64,000 bases of DNA from Streptomyces qinglanensis (GTDB taxonomy: Bacteria; Actinomycetota; Actinomycetes; Streptomycetales; Streptomycetaceae): assembly GCF_900111245.1 (NCBI RefSeq), contig NZ_FOGO01000005.1, positions 354,147 through 418,146 on the forward strand, in the 5' to 3' direction. Below the pieces are notes generated by a model, which was not told the origin of the DNA, made no database searches, and worked only from the letters and a program-made list of their open reading frames with translations. Below are positions 27,857 to 37,240 of the stretch, one piece after another (positions within the stretch are counted from its first letter, which is position 1; each line of letters opens with the position of its first letter). The translations under genes and the position numbers were made by a program.

Positions 27857-29113
27857 CTAGAGGCCGACCTCGCCCATCAGCATGCCGACCTCGGTGTTGG
27901 TGAGGCGGCGGAGCCAGCCCGACTTCTGGTCACCCAGCGCGATGGGACCGAAGCGGGTGCGCACCAGCCGCTCCACCGGGAACCCGGCCTCGGCCAGCAT
28001 GCGCCGCACGATGTGCTTGCGCCCCTCGTGCAGCGCGACCTCGACCAGGTAGTTCTTTCCGGTGTTCTCCACGACGCGGAAGTGGTCGGCGCGCGCGTAC
28101 CCGTCGTCGAGCCGGATCCCGGACTTCAGTTGCTTGCCCAGGTCCCGGGGCAGCGGGCCCTGGATGGCGGCCAGGTAGGTCTTGGTCACGCCGTAACGCG
28201 GATGGGTGAGGCGGTGGGCCAGCTCACCATGGTTGGTGAGCAGGATGATCCCCTCGGTCTCGGTGTCGAGACGGCCCACGTGGAAGAGCCGGGTCTCCCG
28301 GTTCTGGACGTAGTCGCCCAGGCACTGGCGGCCGTCCGGGTCCTCCATGGAGGCGACGACCCCGGCGGGCTTGTTCAGCGCGAAGAACAGGTACGACTGG
28401 GTCGCGATGGTCAGCCCGTCGACCTTGATCTCGTCCTTCTCCGGGTCGACGCGCAGCCCCTGCTCCTGGACGATCTCGCCGTTGACCTCGACCCTGGCCT
28501 GCTCGACCAGACCCTCGCAGGCGCGGCGCGAGCCCATGCCCGCACGTGCCAGCACCTTCTGCAGGCGCTCGCCCTCCACCTCGCCGAACGTCTTGGGGAG
28601 CTTGACCGGGGGCTTGCTGTGCCGGGCCCGGTTGCGCTCCTCGATCTGCGCCTCGTACTCGCGGGGGCGCGCGGGCGCCGAGGCCCTGCGGGCGCGTGCC
28701 TTGGGGGCGCCGCTCTTGGTCACGTCCTTGCGCACGTTGCTCTTGCTGCCGGGCTTGCCGCCCTGGCCCTTGGGGGCGCCGCCCTGGCCCTTCGGGGCAC
28801 CGGGCTTGGCCTTCGGGGCGCCGGGCCGGCCGTCGCCGGGCTTGCCGCCACCGGGCTTGCCGCCACCGGACCCGGAGCCGCCGGACCCGGAGCCGGCTCC
28901 GGCGCCGCCCTGGGTGTAGCGGCGCTCCTCGGGCCGCAGCGGCCGGGAGTCCGCGGACTGCTGCCGTCCTCGCTGCCCGCCCTGGCCCTGCCGGCCGCCG
29001 GGGGCGCCCTGCCCGCGCCGGCCGGCCTGCCCGCGGCCCTCCTGGCCGGCGCGGCCCGCGCCGCCCTGCTTGCCGCCTCGGTTTCCGCCGGTGTTCCTGC
29101 CGCTGCTTCGCAT
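27857..29113 (-). CDS. Ribosomal large-subunit pseudouridine synthase, RluB type
   Basis: 418 residues. The first about 170 are a Gly/Gln/Arg/Lys-rich disordered tail with repeated GGKPG-like units. An S4 RNA-binding domain (RLQKVLARAGMGSRRACEGL) and the RsuA/RluB catalytic domain follow, with GRLDTETEGIILLTNHGEL holding the catalytic Asp, then GRKHIVRRML. It modifies 23S rRNA, probably around helix 90. The ATG overlaps the scpB stop (TGATG); a TTG one codon earlier is possible. Co-transcription with scpAB is common in Gram-positives. Confidence 0.92.
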   Translation of the reverse strand: MRSSGRNTGGNRGGKQGGAGRAGQEGRGQAGRRGQGAPGGRQGQGGQRGRQQSADSRPLRPEERRYTQGGAGAGSGSGGSGSGGGKPGGGKPGDGRPGAPKAKPGAPKGQGGAPKGQGGKPGSKSNVRKDVTKSGAPKARARRASAPARPREYEAQIEERNRARHSKPPVKLPKTFGEVEGERLQKVLARAGMGSRRACEGLVEQARVEVNGEIVQEQGLRVDPEKDEIKVDGLTIATQSYLFFALNKPAGVVASMEDPDGRQCLGDYVQNRETRLFHVGRLDTETEGIILLTNHGELAHRLTHPRYGVTKTYLAAIQGPLPRDLGKQLKSGIRLDDGYARADHFRVVENTGKNYLVEVALHEGRKHIVRRMLAEAGFPVERLVRTRFGPIALGDQKSGWLRRLTNTEVGMLMGEVGL

Positions 29114-29901
29114 CAATGTTCCGTCTGGGAGTCGGGGGAAGGATCGTCTACGTCGAACGACGGCATACCTTCCTGGGTCTCCCCCTCGACGGCCTCCGCT
29201 TCCGGGAGGAAGGGCGCCAGCTCCGGAAGCTCGTCCAGGCCGCGCAGGCCCATCCGCTCCAGGAAGTAATGCGTCGTCCTGTAAAGGATCGCACCTGTCT
29301 CGGGTTCCGTGCCCGCCTCCTCCAGCAGACCGCGCTGGAGGAGGGTGCGCATCACGCCGTCGCAGTTCACACCGCGTACGGCGGAGACCCTCGAGCGGCT
29401 GACCGGCTGCCGGTAGGCGACGACGGCGAGGGTCTCCAGCGCCGCCTGGGTGAGCCGGGCCTGCTGCCCGTCCAGCACGAAGCGCTCGACCGCGTCCGCG
29501 TAGTCACCGCGGGTGTAGAACCGCCAACCGCCCGCGACCAGCCGCAGCTCGAAGCCCCGGCCCTCGACGGTGTACGCGTCGGCGAGCTCGCGCAGCGCGT
29601 CCGACACCTCGCGCGGGCGCCGCTCCAGGACCTTGGCCAGGTGCTCGGCGGTGGCCGGCTCGTCGACGACCATCAGCACCGCCTCCAGCGCGGGCTTCAG
29701 CGCCAGCTCCGCGACACCGTCGCTCCCGGCGGGCTCCGCCGCCGCGCCGCGCTCCTCCTCGGCCTCCTGCACCTCGTAGGTCTCCGCGGGGGTCTCCGCG
29801 GGGGTGCCCACCGGGCCTTCGGCCGCCGCCGGGACCGCGGCCTCCGCCGCTCCGGGTGCCCCGCCGGTCCCGGCCCGGTCGCCGCCGACCGCTTCAGTCA
29901 T
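29113..29901 (-). CDS. scpB: Segregation and condensation protein B
   Basis: 262 residues. Two winged-helix domains: ALKPALEAVLMVVDEPATAEHLAKVL, and ALETLAVVAYRQPVSRSRVSAVRG with GVMRTLLQRGLLEE. An acidic Ala/Glu-rich N-terminus of about 65 residues is an actinobacterial extension. ScpB dimers bind the kleisin ScpA and regulate the SMC ring that compacts the chromosome. The start overlaps scpA by eight bases and the stop overlaps rluB. Confidence 0.94.
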   Translation of the reverse strand: MTEAVGGDRAGTGGAPGAAEAAVPAAAEGPVGTPAETPAETYEVQEAEEERGAAAEPAGSDGVAELALKPALEAVLMVVDEPATAEHLAKVLERRPREVSDALRELADAYTVEGRGFELRLVAGGWRFYTRGDYADAVERFVLDGQQARLTQAALETLAVVAYRQPVSRSRVSAVRGVNCDGVMRTLLQRGLLEEAGTEPETGAILYRTTHYFLERMGLRGLDELPELAPFLPEAEAVEGETQEGMPSFDVDDPSPDSQTEH

Positions 29902-31219
29902 CCTTGCGCTCCCCTGGCTCCTGGTCGAACTCGTCGGTCACGAGCGGTGTCCCGTCCCCGGCGTCCGCGGCGCCGCTCCATCTGACGAGGAGCGCGCCCA
30001 GCGCCTCGTCCTGGTCCAGTGAGACGGCCCGCTCCCGGTACAGCTCCAGCAGCGCGAGGAAGCGGGCGACGACCGTGAGGGTGTCGGGAGCGTCCCGGGT
30101 GAGGTCCTGGAAGCTGGCCTCGCCCCGCTCCCGCAGCCGCGCCACGACCACCTCGGCCTGCTCCCGGACGCTGACCAGCGGCGCGTGGATGTGCTCGACG
30201 TACACCTGCGGTTTGGGCTTGGGCCGCATCGCCTTGACGGCCAGCTCGGCGAAGCCCTCCGGGCCGACGCTGAGCGCCACTTCGGGCAGCAGCTCGGCGT
30301 GGTGCGGCTCCAGCCCCACGGTACGCGGATGGCGCCGGGCCTCCTCGTCCAGCCGGGCCGCGAAGATGTTCGCGATCTCCTTGTAGGCGCGGTACTGCAG
30401 CAGCCGCGCGAAGAGCAGGTCCCGGGCCTCCAGCAGCGCCAGGTCCGCCTCGTCCTCCACCTCGGCCTGCGGCAGCAGCCGGGCGGCCTTCAGATCCAGC
30501 AGCGTGGCGGCGACGACGAGGAACTCGGTGGTCTGGTCGAGGTCCCATTCCGGGCCCATGGCGCGGATGTGGGCCATGAACTCGTCGGTGACCCGGGAGA
30601 GGGCGACCTCGGTGACGTCCAGCTTGTGCTTGGAGATGAGCTGGAGCAACAGGTCGAAGGGACCCTCGAAGTTGTCGAGGACCACCCTGAACCGCCCGTC
30701 GTCGGCCTCCTGCCCGGCCTCTGCGGCCTCGACCGGCTCGACCGGCTCGACGGGTTCAGCGGGGACTTCGGGGCGCTCCTGGGCGGTGGCCGGCCGGGCG
30801 GCCGCCGCGGGCCCGTCCTGCGGCGTCTCCGCGGCCTCCGCGGGGAGTTCCGCCGCGGGCTCGTCGGCCGCACGGGGTTCCGCTGCGGCCCCATCGCCCT
30901 CATCGGCCCCATCGGTCTCGAGGAGTGCCGCTGCGCCCCCGCCGACCGGTGCGCGGGTCGCCGCGGAGCCGTCCGCCGGTCCGCCGGACGGCTCCGGAGG
31001 TTCCGGCGCGGGCTGCGGCGGGCCCTGTGGTGCGGGTGCGCCGACGGGGCCTTCCGGCACCGGCGCGGGTGGCTCGCCCGGCGCCGCGGAAGCCGGTCCG
31101 GCCGCCGCGGGCCCCTCGGGACTCCCGGCGGCGGACTCCGCCTCGGACGCCGTTCCGGGCCCCCGCCCCAGCGGTCGGCGGGAGCCCCGGCTGCGGAGTG
31201 CGTCGTCAGGAGTGGGCAT
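29894..31219 (-). CDS. scpA: Segregation and condensation protein A (kleisin)
   Basis: 441 residues, longer than the usual about 260 because of a Pro/Ala/Glu-rich disordered N-terminus of about 180 residues. The kleisin core begins FRVVLDNFEGPFDLLLQLISKHKLDVTEVALSRV, then DQTTEFLVVAATLLDLKAARLLP and ARLLQYRAYKEIANIFAARL; the C-terminal winged helix follows. ScpA bridges SMC heads and recruits ScpB. It sits between an RHH-like gene (25 bases upstream) and scpB. Confidence 0.94.
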   Translation of the reverse strand: MPTPDDALRSRGSRRPLGRGPGTASEAESAAGSPEGPAAAGPASAAPGEPPAPVPEGPVGAPAPQGPPQPAPEPPEPSGGPADGSAATRAPVGGGAAALLETDGADEGDGAAAEPRAADEPAAELPAEAAETPQDGPAAAARPATAQERPEVPAEPVEPVEPVEAAEAGQEADDGRFRVVLDNFEGPFDLLLQLISKHKLDVTEVALSRVTDEFMAHIRAMGPEWDLDQTTEFLVVAATLLDLKAARLLPQAEVEDEADLALLEARDLLFARLLQYRAYKEIANIFAARLDEEARRHPRTVGLEPHHAELLPEVALSVGPEGFAELAVKAMRPKPKPQVYVEHIHAPLVSVREQAEVVVARLRERGEASFQDLTRDAPDTLTVVARFLALLELYRERAVSLDQDEALGALLVRWSGAADAGDGTPLVTDEFDQEPGERKDD

Positions 31220-31244
31220 CGCAGGCAGCGTACTGGCAAGCAGG

Positions 31245-31946
31245 TCAGCGCCCGCGCAACCGCCGTACGAGAATGCTCGCGTCTCCGCGGGATTCGAGGT
31301 CGGCCAGCACCACGGCCACGGCCTCGCGTACGATCCGCCCCCGGTCGACGGCGAGTCCGTGTTCGCCGCGCAGCACCAGCCGGGCGTGTTCGAGGTCCAT
31401 CAGTTCCTCGGCGGAGACATAAACGGTGATCTTCTCGTCGTGCCGCTCGCGCCCGCTGGGGCGGCGGGCCGCCCGGCCGCGGCGGGAGGCCGCGGGCGCG
31501 GCGGAGGCCGTCGGGGAGGCCGTTCCCGAAGCACCGGTCGACTGGCGGCCTTTGGCGGCGCCGCCGCGGCGTCCGGTGCGCTCGCCCGGCGCCGGGCCCG
31601 CCTGTTGGGGCGGTGCGGTCCGCTGCTCGTCGGCCGTGGCCGTGCCACGCGCACCGCGCGCGGCACGCCGTGCGCCGCCGGCCGCGGCGCTGCCGGGCTC
31701 GCCGCCGGACTCGTCGGTCGCGGAGCGCTCGGCGCCGCCGGCCTCCGGAACCGGCTCGGAGGCGGGAGCGGGCACCTTGGGGCCGGGCGTGGCGGGGGCG
31801 GTGGCGGGCGAGCCCACCGAGGGCTGCGCCGGGGCCTCCCCGTTCGCCGGGCCGACCTGCGCGGACCGCTCCTCCTGCGGCGCGGACGGCTGTACTGCGG
31901 CACCGCCTGTCGTGCGGAACAATTCGTCGGCTGCCGGGAGACTCAC
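31245..31946 (-). CDS. Ribbon-helix-helix-like protein between parA-like and scpA
   Basis: 233 residues. The first about 165 are low-complexity Ala/Pro/Gly/Ser/Arg. The last about 65 form a compact domain: EKITVYVSAEELMDLEHARLV, then RGRIVREAVAVVLADLESRG. A beta strand followed by two helices, with a basic turn, is what a ribbon-helix-helix DNA-binding fold looks like. The GTG overlaps the ParA-like stop as GTGA; a GTG four codons upstream is an alternative. Partition ATPases are often paired with small DNA-binding proteins, so this may be its partner. That is inference; the family was not recognised by name. Confidence 0.75.
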   Translation of the reverse strand: MSLPAADELFRTTGGAAVQPSAPQEERSAQVGPANGEAPAQPSVGSPATAPATPGPKVPAPASEPVPEAGGAERSATDESGGEPGSAAAGGARRAARGARGTATADEQRTAPPQQAGPAPGERTGRRGGAAKGRQSTGASGTASPTASAAPAASRRGRAARRPSGRERHDEKITVYVSAEELMDLEHARLVLRGEHGLAVDRGRIVREAVAVVLADLESRGDASILVRRLRGR

Positions 31947-33151
31947 TCGGCGTGGCACCGGGCGAGCACCTCCCTGGCGAGCTGGCGATAGGCGGCGGCA
32001 CCGACGGAGTTGGAGGCGTACGTCGTGATCGGCTCACCCGCGACGGTGGTCTCGGGGAAGCGGACGGTGCGCCCGATGACGGTGTGGTAGACGTTGTCGT
32101 CGAACGCCTCGACCACCCGGGCGAGCACCTCGCGGCTGTGCACGGTCCGTGAGTCGTACATCGTCGCCAGGATGCCGTCCAGCTCCAGCTCCGGGTTGAG
32201 CCGCTCCTGGACTTTCTCGATCGTCTCGGTCAGCAGCGCGACACCGCGCAGTGCGAAGAACTCGCACTCCAGCGGGACGATCACCTTGTGCGCCGCGGTG
32301 AGCGCGTTGACCGTGAGCAGGCCGAGCGAGGGCTGGCAGTCGATGACGATGAAGTCGTAGTCGTTCAGCAGCGGGCCCAGCGCGCGCTGCAGCGTCGACT
32401 CGCGGGCCACCTCGCTGACGAGCTGCACCTCGGCCGCCGACAGGTCGATGTTGCTGGGCAGCAGGTCCATCCCGGCGACCGCGGTCTTCAGCAGCACCTC
32501 GTCGGGGGCCAGGCCGCGCTCCATCAGGAGGTTGTAGACCGTCAGGTCCAGTTCCATCGGATTGACGCCGAGGCCGACCGAGAGAGCGCCCTGCGGGTCG
32601 AAGTCGACCAGCAGCACGCGCCGTCCGTACTCCGCGAGTGCCGCGCCCAGGTTGATGGTCGACGTCGTCTTGCCGACGCCGCCCTTCTGGTTGCACATGG
32701 CGATGATCTTGGCCGGGCCGTGCTCGTTCACCGGTCCGGGGATCGGGAAGTACGGCAGCGGGCGTCCGGTCGGGCCGATGCGCTCCCGGCGCTGCCGCGC
32801 GGCATCGGGCGCGAGGGTGGCCGCGTACTCCGGATCGGGTTCGTACTCCGCGTCCGGGTCGTAGAAGTGACCCTCGGGCAACTCGCCCTGGTTGGGGTCG
32901 TAGTGCGGGTCACTGTAGTCGGCGAAACGCTCGGCGGACGGGCCGTTCGCAGCGTCGCCGGCCGTGGCGTTCACGTGGTGGCCGTCCGTGCTCTGGTTGG
33001 CTGTCATGGTGGGCGTCGGGTTCTGGTGGGCTGCGAAGGTGCGGACAGCGACGGAGCCGACACCCTCGGGTCCTGTGGGACCTGAGGACCCCTGGCCTCG
33101 TACAGGCGCTCCTGGTTGACCACCCCCGGGAGAAAATGTCGACTCGTTCAC
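31943..33151 (-). CDS. ParA/Soj-like ATPase
   Basis: 402 residues. After an acidic, Tyr/Asp/Pro-rich N-terminus of about 140 residues comes the deviant Walker A box CNQKGGVGKTTSTINLGAAL, Walker A' LLVDFDPQGALSVGLG and Walker B FIVIDCQPSLGLLTVNAL. The ATPase probably binds DNA non-specifically in its ATP form. The GTG with AAGGAGG eleven bases upstream is chosen. No parB follows, so this is not the oriC parAB pair; it leads an operon with an RHH-like protein and scpAB. A plausible -35/-10 lies 70-100 bases upstream. Confidence 0.93.
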   Translation of the reverse strand: MNESTFSPGGGQPGAPVRGQGSSGPTGPEGVGSVAVRTFAAHQNPTPTMTANQSTDGHHVNATAGDAANGPSAERFADYSDPHYDPNQGELPEGHFYDPDAEYEPDPEYAATLAPDAARQRRERIGPTGRPLPYFPIPGPVNEHGPAKIIAMCNQKGGVGKTTSTINLGAALAEYGRRVLLVDFDPQGALSVGLGVNPMELDLTVYNLLMERGLAPDEVLLKTAVAGMDLLPSNIDLSAAEVQLVSEVARESTLQRALGPLLNDYDFIVIDCQPSLGLLTVNALTAAHKVIVPLECEFFALRGVALLTETIEKVQERLNPELELDGILATMYDSRTVHSREVLARVVEAFDDNVYHTVIGRTVRFPETTVAGEPITTYASNSVGAAAYRQLAREVLARCHAE

Positions 33152-33223
33152 AAGTCGTCGTACCTCCTTGGTGACCAGGAAATTTCTCAACAGGTCAGCG
33201 TGACACCATGCCGACGGTTGGCG

Positions 33224-33253
33224 ACTCTATGGCGTGTCGGCGGTCCGCAGCAA
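33224..33253 (-). promoter_or_regulatory. Possible promoter of the ParA-like/scp operon
   Basis: On the minus strand TTGCTG (33248-33253), 18 bases, then TAGAGT (33224-33229), a good match to the streptomycete vegetative consensus. The predicted leader is about 65 bases. The rest of the 33152-33533 gap holds the ald terminator. Confidence 0.5.
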
Positions 33254-33405
33254 CACAATCCGCCTCAGACGGCCCGATGTGTCGGTATGCGGACCCCCTG
33301 CTGTCAAGAGGCTCCCGGGTGACGTCGGGGTGGTTTCCCCGGTGGGCAAAAAGGTTGGACAGTTACGTTAAGGGCAAGTCGGGTCGCCGTCCCGCGGACA
33401 CGACG

Positions 33406-33449
33406 ACGTCACCGTCCGGACCTTCCCTACAAGGCCCGGACGGTGACGT
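33406..33449 (-). terminator. Hairpin terminator after ald
   Basis: Perfect 14-bp stem ACGTCACCGTCCGG / CCGGACGGTGACGT with a 16-base loop, about 85 bases past the ald stop. Confidence 0.78.
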
Positions 33450-33533
33450 GAGGTTGCCGACGTTGACGCCGCGGGTTGACCCGGCCGGGGGCTCGCCCCG
33501 GCCCCCGCCGCCGGTGTACCGGTGGCTCGGCGC

Positions 33534-34658
33534 TCAGCCCAGCAGCGTCGCGATGTCCCGCACCGGCAGGTCGTGCGCCTCGCCCACGGGGCCGTAAGTG
33601 ACCTCGCCGTCGTGCGCGTTGAGGCCCTTGGCCAGCGCCGGGTCGCGGCGCAGCGCCTCCCGCCAGCCGCGGTTGGCCAGCTCCACGATGTACGGAAGCG
33701 TCGCGTTGGTCAGCGCGTGCGTGGAGGTGTTCGGCACGGCGCCGGGCATGTTGGCGACGCAGTAGAAGACCGAGTCGTGGACGCGGAAGGTCGGCTCGGC
33801 GTGCGTGGTCGGCCGCGAGTCCTCGAAGCAACCGCCCTGGTCGATCGCGATGTCGACAAGGACACTTCCCGGCTTCATCCGGGCGACCAGCTCGTTGCTG
33901 ATCAGCTTCGGGGCCTTGGCACCCGGGATGAGCACGGCACCGACCACCAGGTCCGCCTCGAGCACCGCACGCTCCAGCTCGAAGGCGTTGGAGGTGATGG
34001 TGCGCACCCGGTTGCCGAAGATCTTGTCGGCTTCACGGAGCTTGTTGACGTCCTTGTCCAGCAGGGTGACGTGGAAGCCGAGGCCGACCGCGATCTGGGT
34101 GGCGTTCCAGCCGGAGACACCGCCGCCGATCACGACGGCGCGGCCGGGGTTCACGCCGGGCACCCCGCCGGGCAGCACACCGCGGCCGCCCGCGGAGGCC
34201 ATCAGGTGGTAGGCGCCGACCTGCGGGGCGATCCGGCCCGCGACCTCGGACATCGGGGCGAGCAGCGGAAGGGTGCGGTTGGCCGGCTCGACGGTCTCGT
34301 AGGCGATGGCCGTGGTGCCCGACTCCAGCAGCGCGTCGGTGCACTCACGCGAGGCGGCCAGATGGAGGTAGGTGAAGAGGGTCTGGTCCTTGCGGAGCCG
34401 GTGGTACTCCTCGGCCACCGGCTCCTTGACCTTCAGCAGCAGGTCGGCGGTGGCCCACACCTCGTCCGCCGTGCCCAGGATGGTGGCACCGGCGCCGGTG
34501 TACTCGGCGTCCGGGATGGAGGAGCCGACCCCGGCGTCCTTCTCCACGTACACGTCGTGGCCGTTCCGCACCAGTTCGTTGACCCCGGCCGGGGTGATGG
34601 CGACACGGAACTCGTTGTTCTTGACCTCGCGGGGGATACCGACCTTCACGTCGATCAC
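33534..34658 (-). CDS. ald: Alanine dehydrogenase
   Basis: 374 residues. Reversible deamination of L-alanine to pyruvate and ammonia with NAD. The N-terminal [21 protein letters not shown] is the family signature; the catalytic Lys is in LLKVKEP and the His in [10 protein letters not shown]; the NAD-binding motif is [12 protein letters not shown], followed by [13 protein letters not shown]. The GTG at 34658 is used; the next GTG three codons later would give better ribosome-site spacing. A TGGACA-N16-TAGACT promoter is visible upstream. Confidence 0.95.
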   Translation of the reverse strand: MIDVKVGIPREVKNNEFRVAITPAGVNELVRNGHDVYVEKDAGVGSSIPDAEYTGAGATILGTADEVWATADLLLKVKEPVAEEYHRLRKDQTLFTYLHLAASRECTDALLESGTTAIAYETVEPANRTLPLLAPMSEVAGRIAPQVGAYHLMASAGGRGVLPGGVPGVNPGRAVVIGGGVSGWNATQIAVGLGFHVTLLDKDVNKLREADKIFGNRVRTITSNAFELERAVLEADLVVGAVLIPGAKAPKLISNELVARMKPGSVLVDIAIDQGGCFEDSRPTTHAEPTFRVHDSVFYCVANMPGAVPNTSTHALTNATLPYIVELANRGWREALRRDPALAKGLNAHDGEVTYGPVGEAHDLPVRDIATLLG

Positions 34659-34739
34659 GGTCCTTCACTCAGGGGTGCAGAAGGCAGAGAGAGCCGGGTC
34701 GCGCATGCTCGAAAACACCGGAGGGACCGCGGCTCGACC

Positions 34740-34767
34740 AGTCTAATGAAGGAGGCCGAGCTGTCCA
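34740..34767 (-). promoter_or_regulatory. Promoter of ald
   Basis: On the minus strand TGGACA (34762-34767), 16 bases, then TAGACT (34740-34745), close to the vegetative sigma consensus and about 80 bases before the start codon. Confidence 0.55.
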
Positions 34768-35125
34768 GCCTTACAAACAGTCGATCTTTTTCGAGATTGC
34801 TATGTGATTCGCAGGTTCCCGGCGGAGGGCCGCGACGGCGCCTCCGCGACCGCCTCGGACGGCCGCCGAGTGGCGCATGTCACGCCCCGCAGCGGCACGA
34901 GGATTCGTTCCGTTTCCACTCCTCGCCCCGATCCGTCCCCAGCTCGACCCCGCTCCGGCTCCGCGCCCCGCGGCTCCGCTTCCGGACCGGGCCCGGGCTC
35001 GGGCCGGGGCCGGCCCGCGGGCCGGAGAGCGAGGCGTGGCCGGCAGCCGGGCTCGGGCCCGGTGCCGCTGGGCCCGGGCTCGGCAGCACTGCCGGGCGCG
35101 GGCCCGCTCCGGGCCAGGCCGGAAT
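34768..35125. other. Gene-free stretch between ald and the STAND ATPase
   Basis: It starts with an AT-rich patch (ACAAACAG, GATCTTTTTCGAGAT near 34790) upstream of the ald promoter, where a regulator could bind. It then turns into about 250 bases of very GC-rich sequence with repeated GGGCCCGGGCTCGG-like words able to form many hairpins. No ORF with convincing codon bias is seen. Confidence 0.4.
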
Positions 35126-37240
35126 TCAGTCCCCGGCGGCCCCGGCGGCCCCGGCGGTACCCGCCGCGGGACGCCGCAGCCGCGCCGCCGCCGTCCGGTA
35201 CCGCCGGGCCTCCCGCAGGCTCCCGGCCCGCTCGCACGCCTCCGCGGCCCGCAGCGCCAGCTCCGCCGCCGGCCCGGTGTCCCCCGCGCCCCGGGAGACC
35301 TCACACGCCTGGCCCCAGGTGCGCAGCGCGTCCTGCCACCGCCCCGCCTGCTCCTGCACCGCCGCCACCTCGGCCAGCGCCCGCGCCCGCGCGGCCGGCT
35401 CCTGGAGCCTGCGGAAGGCCGCCGCCGCGGCCCGCCACGCCCGCAGCGCCTCCTCCGGGCGCGCCGCCCGGGTGTGCACGGCACCGATCCGGCCGTGCAG
35501 CCGCGCCGTCGCCGCCCGGTCCGCATGCTCGTCCCGGGCCAGCCGCAGCGCCAGCGCGCGGCCGTACCAGTCGGCGGCCCGGTCCCAGTCGGCCAGCTCC
35601 GCGTAGCCGTCCCCCAGCGACTCCAGGGCCCGGCCCGCCGCCCACTCGTCCTCGCCCTCCCGCGCCGCGTCCAGCGCCGCGCGGTAGCGGACGAGGGCCT
35701 CCGCCCAGCGGTCCGTGCGTGCGTCCAGGTCCCCGAGGTTGAGCAGCGCGGCGGCCCGCTCCCGGTGCCTGCCGTTGCGCTCGGCCACCAGCAGCACCAG
35801 CTCGTGCAGCTCGTAGCGGTCGGACGCCGCCTGCTCGGGCGCCTCGTGCGCGTCGAAGGCCCGGGCCAGCGCCGACACCAGGCGGCGGGCCAGCGTGTCG
35901 AGCTCCCCCGCGCCTTCCGCGACGGCCGCCCGTACGGCCGACAGCAGCGCCGGGCGCCGGGTGCGCAGCCAGCTCCGCGCCTCCAGAGGGTGCAGGAAGC
36001 GCAGTGCGCGCGGCATCCCCGCCAGTTGCCGACGCGCCTCGGACCCCGACGGTTCGCACACCGCGCGGCATGCCTGGAGCCGGCTGACCAGCCGCTCCAG
36101 CATCCGCGCCCGGGCCAGCAGCACCTCGTCCGGCTGCTCGTGCACGGCCGACGCGGCGCGCAGCAGCGGATCGAGGCACCCCGGAACCTGGTAGTGGCCG
36201 GAGTCGAGGGGACGCAGCAGACCGAGCCGCACATAGTCGTCCAGGGCGGCGTGCGCGGTGCTCAGCGAGCAGCCGCCGAGCGCGGAGGCGAGCTGCGGAT
36301 CGACGAACCCCGCCGGTGCGAGGGCGAGCAGCCGCAGCAGGCGCCCCAGCGGACGCGGGAGGGAGTCGTGGACGAGCCAGAAGGACCGCTCCAGCGGATC
36401 CGGGGCCGCCGGGGACCGCGCGGCTTCCGCGGTCTGCTCTGCCTCCCGCCCCGGCGGCCCGCTTCCGGCCAGCGCCCGGGAGGCGTCGAGCAGCGACCGC
36501 TTGGGGTGGGCGCCGAGCCAGCCGCCCAGCAGCGTCAGGGCCGCCGGGAGGGCACCGCACTGCTCGATCAGCGTCTCGGCGCTGCGCGGATCCACGGTGA
36601 CCCGGGGCGAGGAGCCGGCGTGCCGGGACAGCAGCGCCACGGCACTCGCGCGGTCGAGTCCGCCGAGGGCGCAGGGGCGGACGTCGGGCACGTCGGTGAG
36701 CGGCCCCGAGGAGACGGCGACCACCAGGCAGTCGCGGCTCTCCGGCGCCAGGTCCAGGAGCTGCTCGGAGTCGGCCACGTCGTCGAGGAGCAGCAGGACC
36801 CGGCCGCGGCGCTCGAGGGCGGAGCGCAGCGCCTCGGCGACGTCCGCCGGGTCGGCGCCGGGCGGCGGATCCGGGGGCGCCGCGTCCTCCCCGGGAGGGC
36901 GCGCAGGGCCGGTGCTGCGGGCGAGGGAGGCCAGCAGGTCGCGGGCCGTGCGCTCGGTGGGAACCGGGATCCCGCCCGGCTCGGTGAGCCGGGCCCGCAG
37001 CACCCCGCCGGGATAGCGGTCGGCCACCTGCCGGACGAACTCCTCGGCCAGCGTGGTGCGGCCCGATCCGGCCGCCCCCGCGATCAGCAGCACCCGGCTC
37101 TGCGGGAGCGGACGGCCGGACATGGTGTGCAGCCCGGCGCTCTCCAGGTCGGCACGCAGGGCGCGCAGTTCGCGGTCGCGGCCCGTGCAGGAGTGGGGGC
37201 CCGGCCCCGCGGTCGCGGGCTGCACCGCCTGATCTGTCAC
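35126..37240 (-). CDS. STAND (NB-ARC-like) ATPase with TPR repeats
   Basis: 704 residues, GTG start after GGGAGCG. The N-terminal ATPase has a P-loop AGAAGSGRTTLAEEFV at residues 55-70, in which Arg61 replaces the Walker A lysine. Walker B is VLLLLDDVAD, followed by a LPAALTLLGGWLG motif (NB-ARC GLPLAL equivalent). A winged-helix-like segment and then TPR-type repeats run from about residue 495 to the end (AALLNLGDLDARTDRWAEAL, ALESLGDGYAELADWDRAAD and others). No SARP or HTH domain is attached, unlike AfsR. STAND proteins act as signal-triggered switches; the target is unknown. Confidence 0.82.
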   Translation of the reverse strand: MTDQAVQPATAGPGPHSCTGRDRELRALRADLESAGLHTMSGRPLPQSRVLLIAGAAGSGRTTLAEEFVRQVADRYPGGVLRARLTEPGGIPVPTERTARDLLASLARSTGPARPPGEDAAPPDPPPGADPADVAEALRSALERRGRVLLLLDDVADSEQLLDLAPESRDCLVVAVSSGPLTDVPDVRPCALGGLDRASAVALLSRHAGSSPRVTVDPRSAETLIEQCGALPAALTLLGGWLGAHPKRSLLDASRALAGSGPPGREAEQTAEAARSPAAPDPLERSFWLVHDSLPRPLGRLLRLLALAPAGFVDPQLASALGGCSLSTAHAALDDYVRLGLLRPLDSGHYQVPGCLDPLLRAASAVHEQPDEVLLARARMLERLVSRLQACRAVCEPSGSEARRQLAGMPRALRFLHPLEARSWLRTRRPALLSAVRAAVAEGAGELDTLARRLVSALARAFDAHEAPEQAASDRYELHELVLLVAERNGRHRERAAALLNLGDLDARTDRWAEALVRYRAALDAAREGEDEWAAGRALESLGDGYAELADWDRAADWYGRALALRLARDEHADRAATARLHGRIGAVHTRAARPEEALRAWRAAAAAFRRLQEPAARARALAEVAAVQEQAGRWQDALRTWGQACEVSRGAGDTGPAAELALRAAEACERAGSLREARRYRTAAARLRRPAAGTAGAAGAAGD

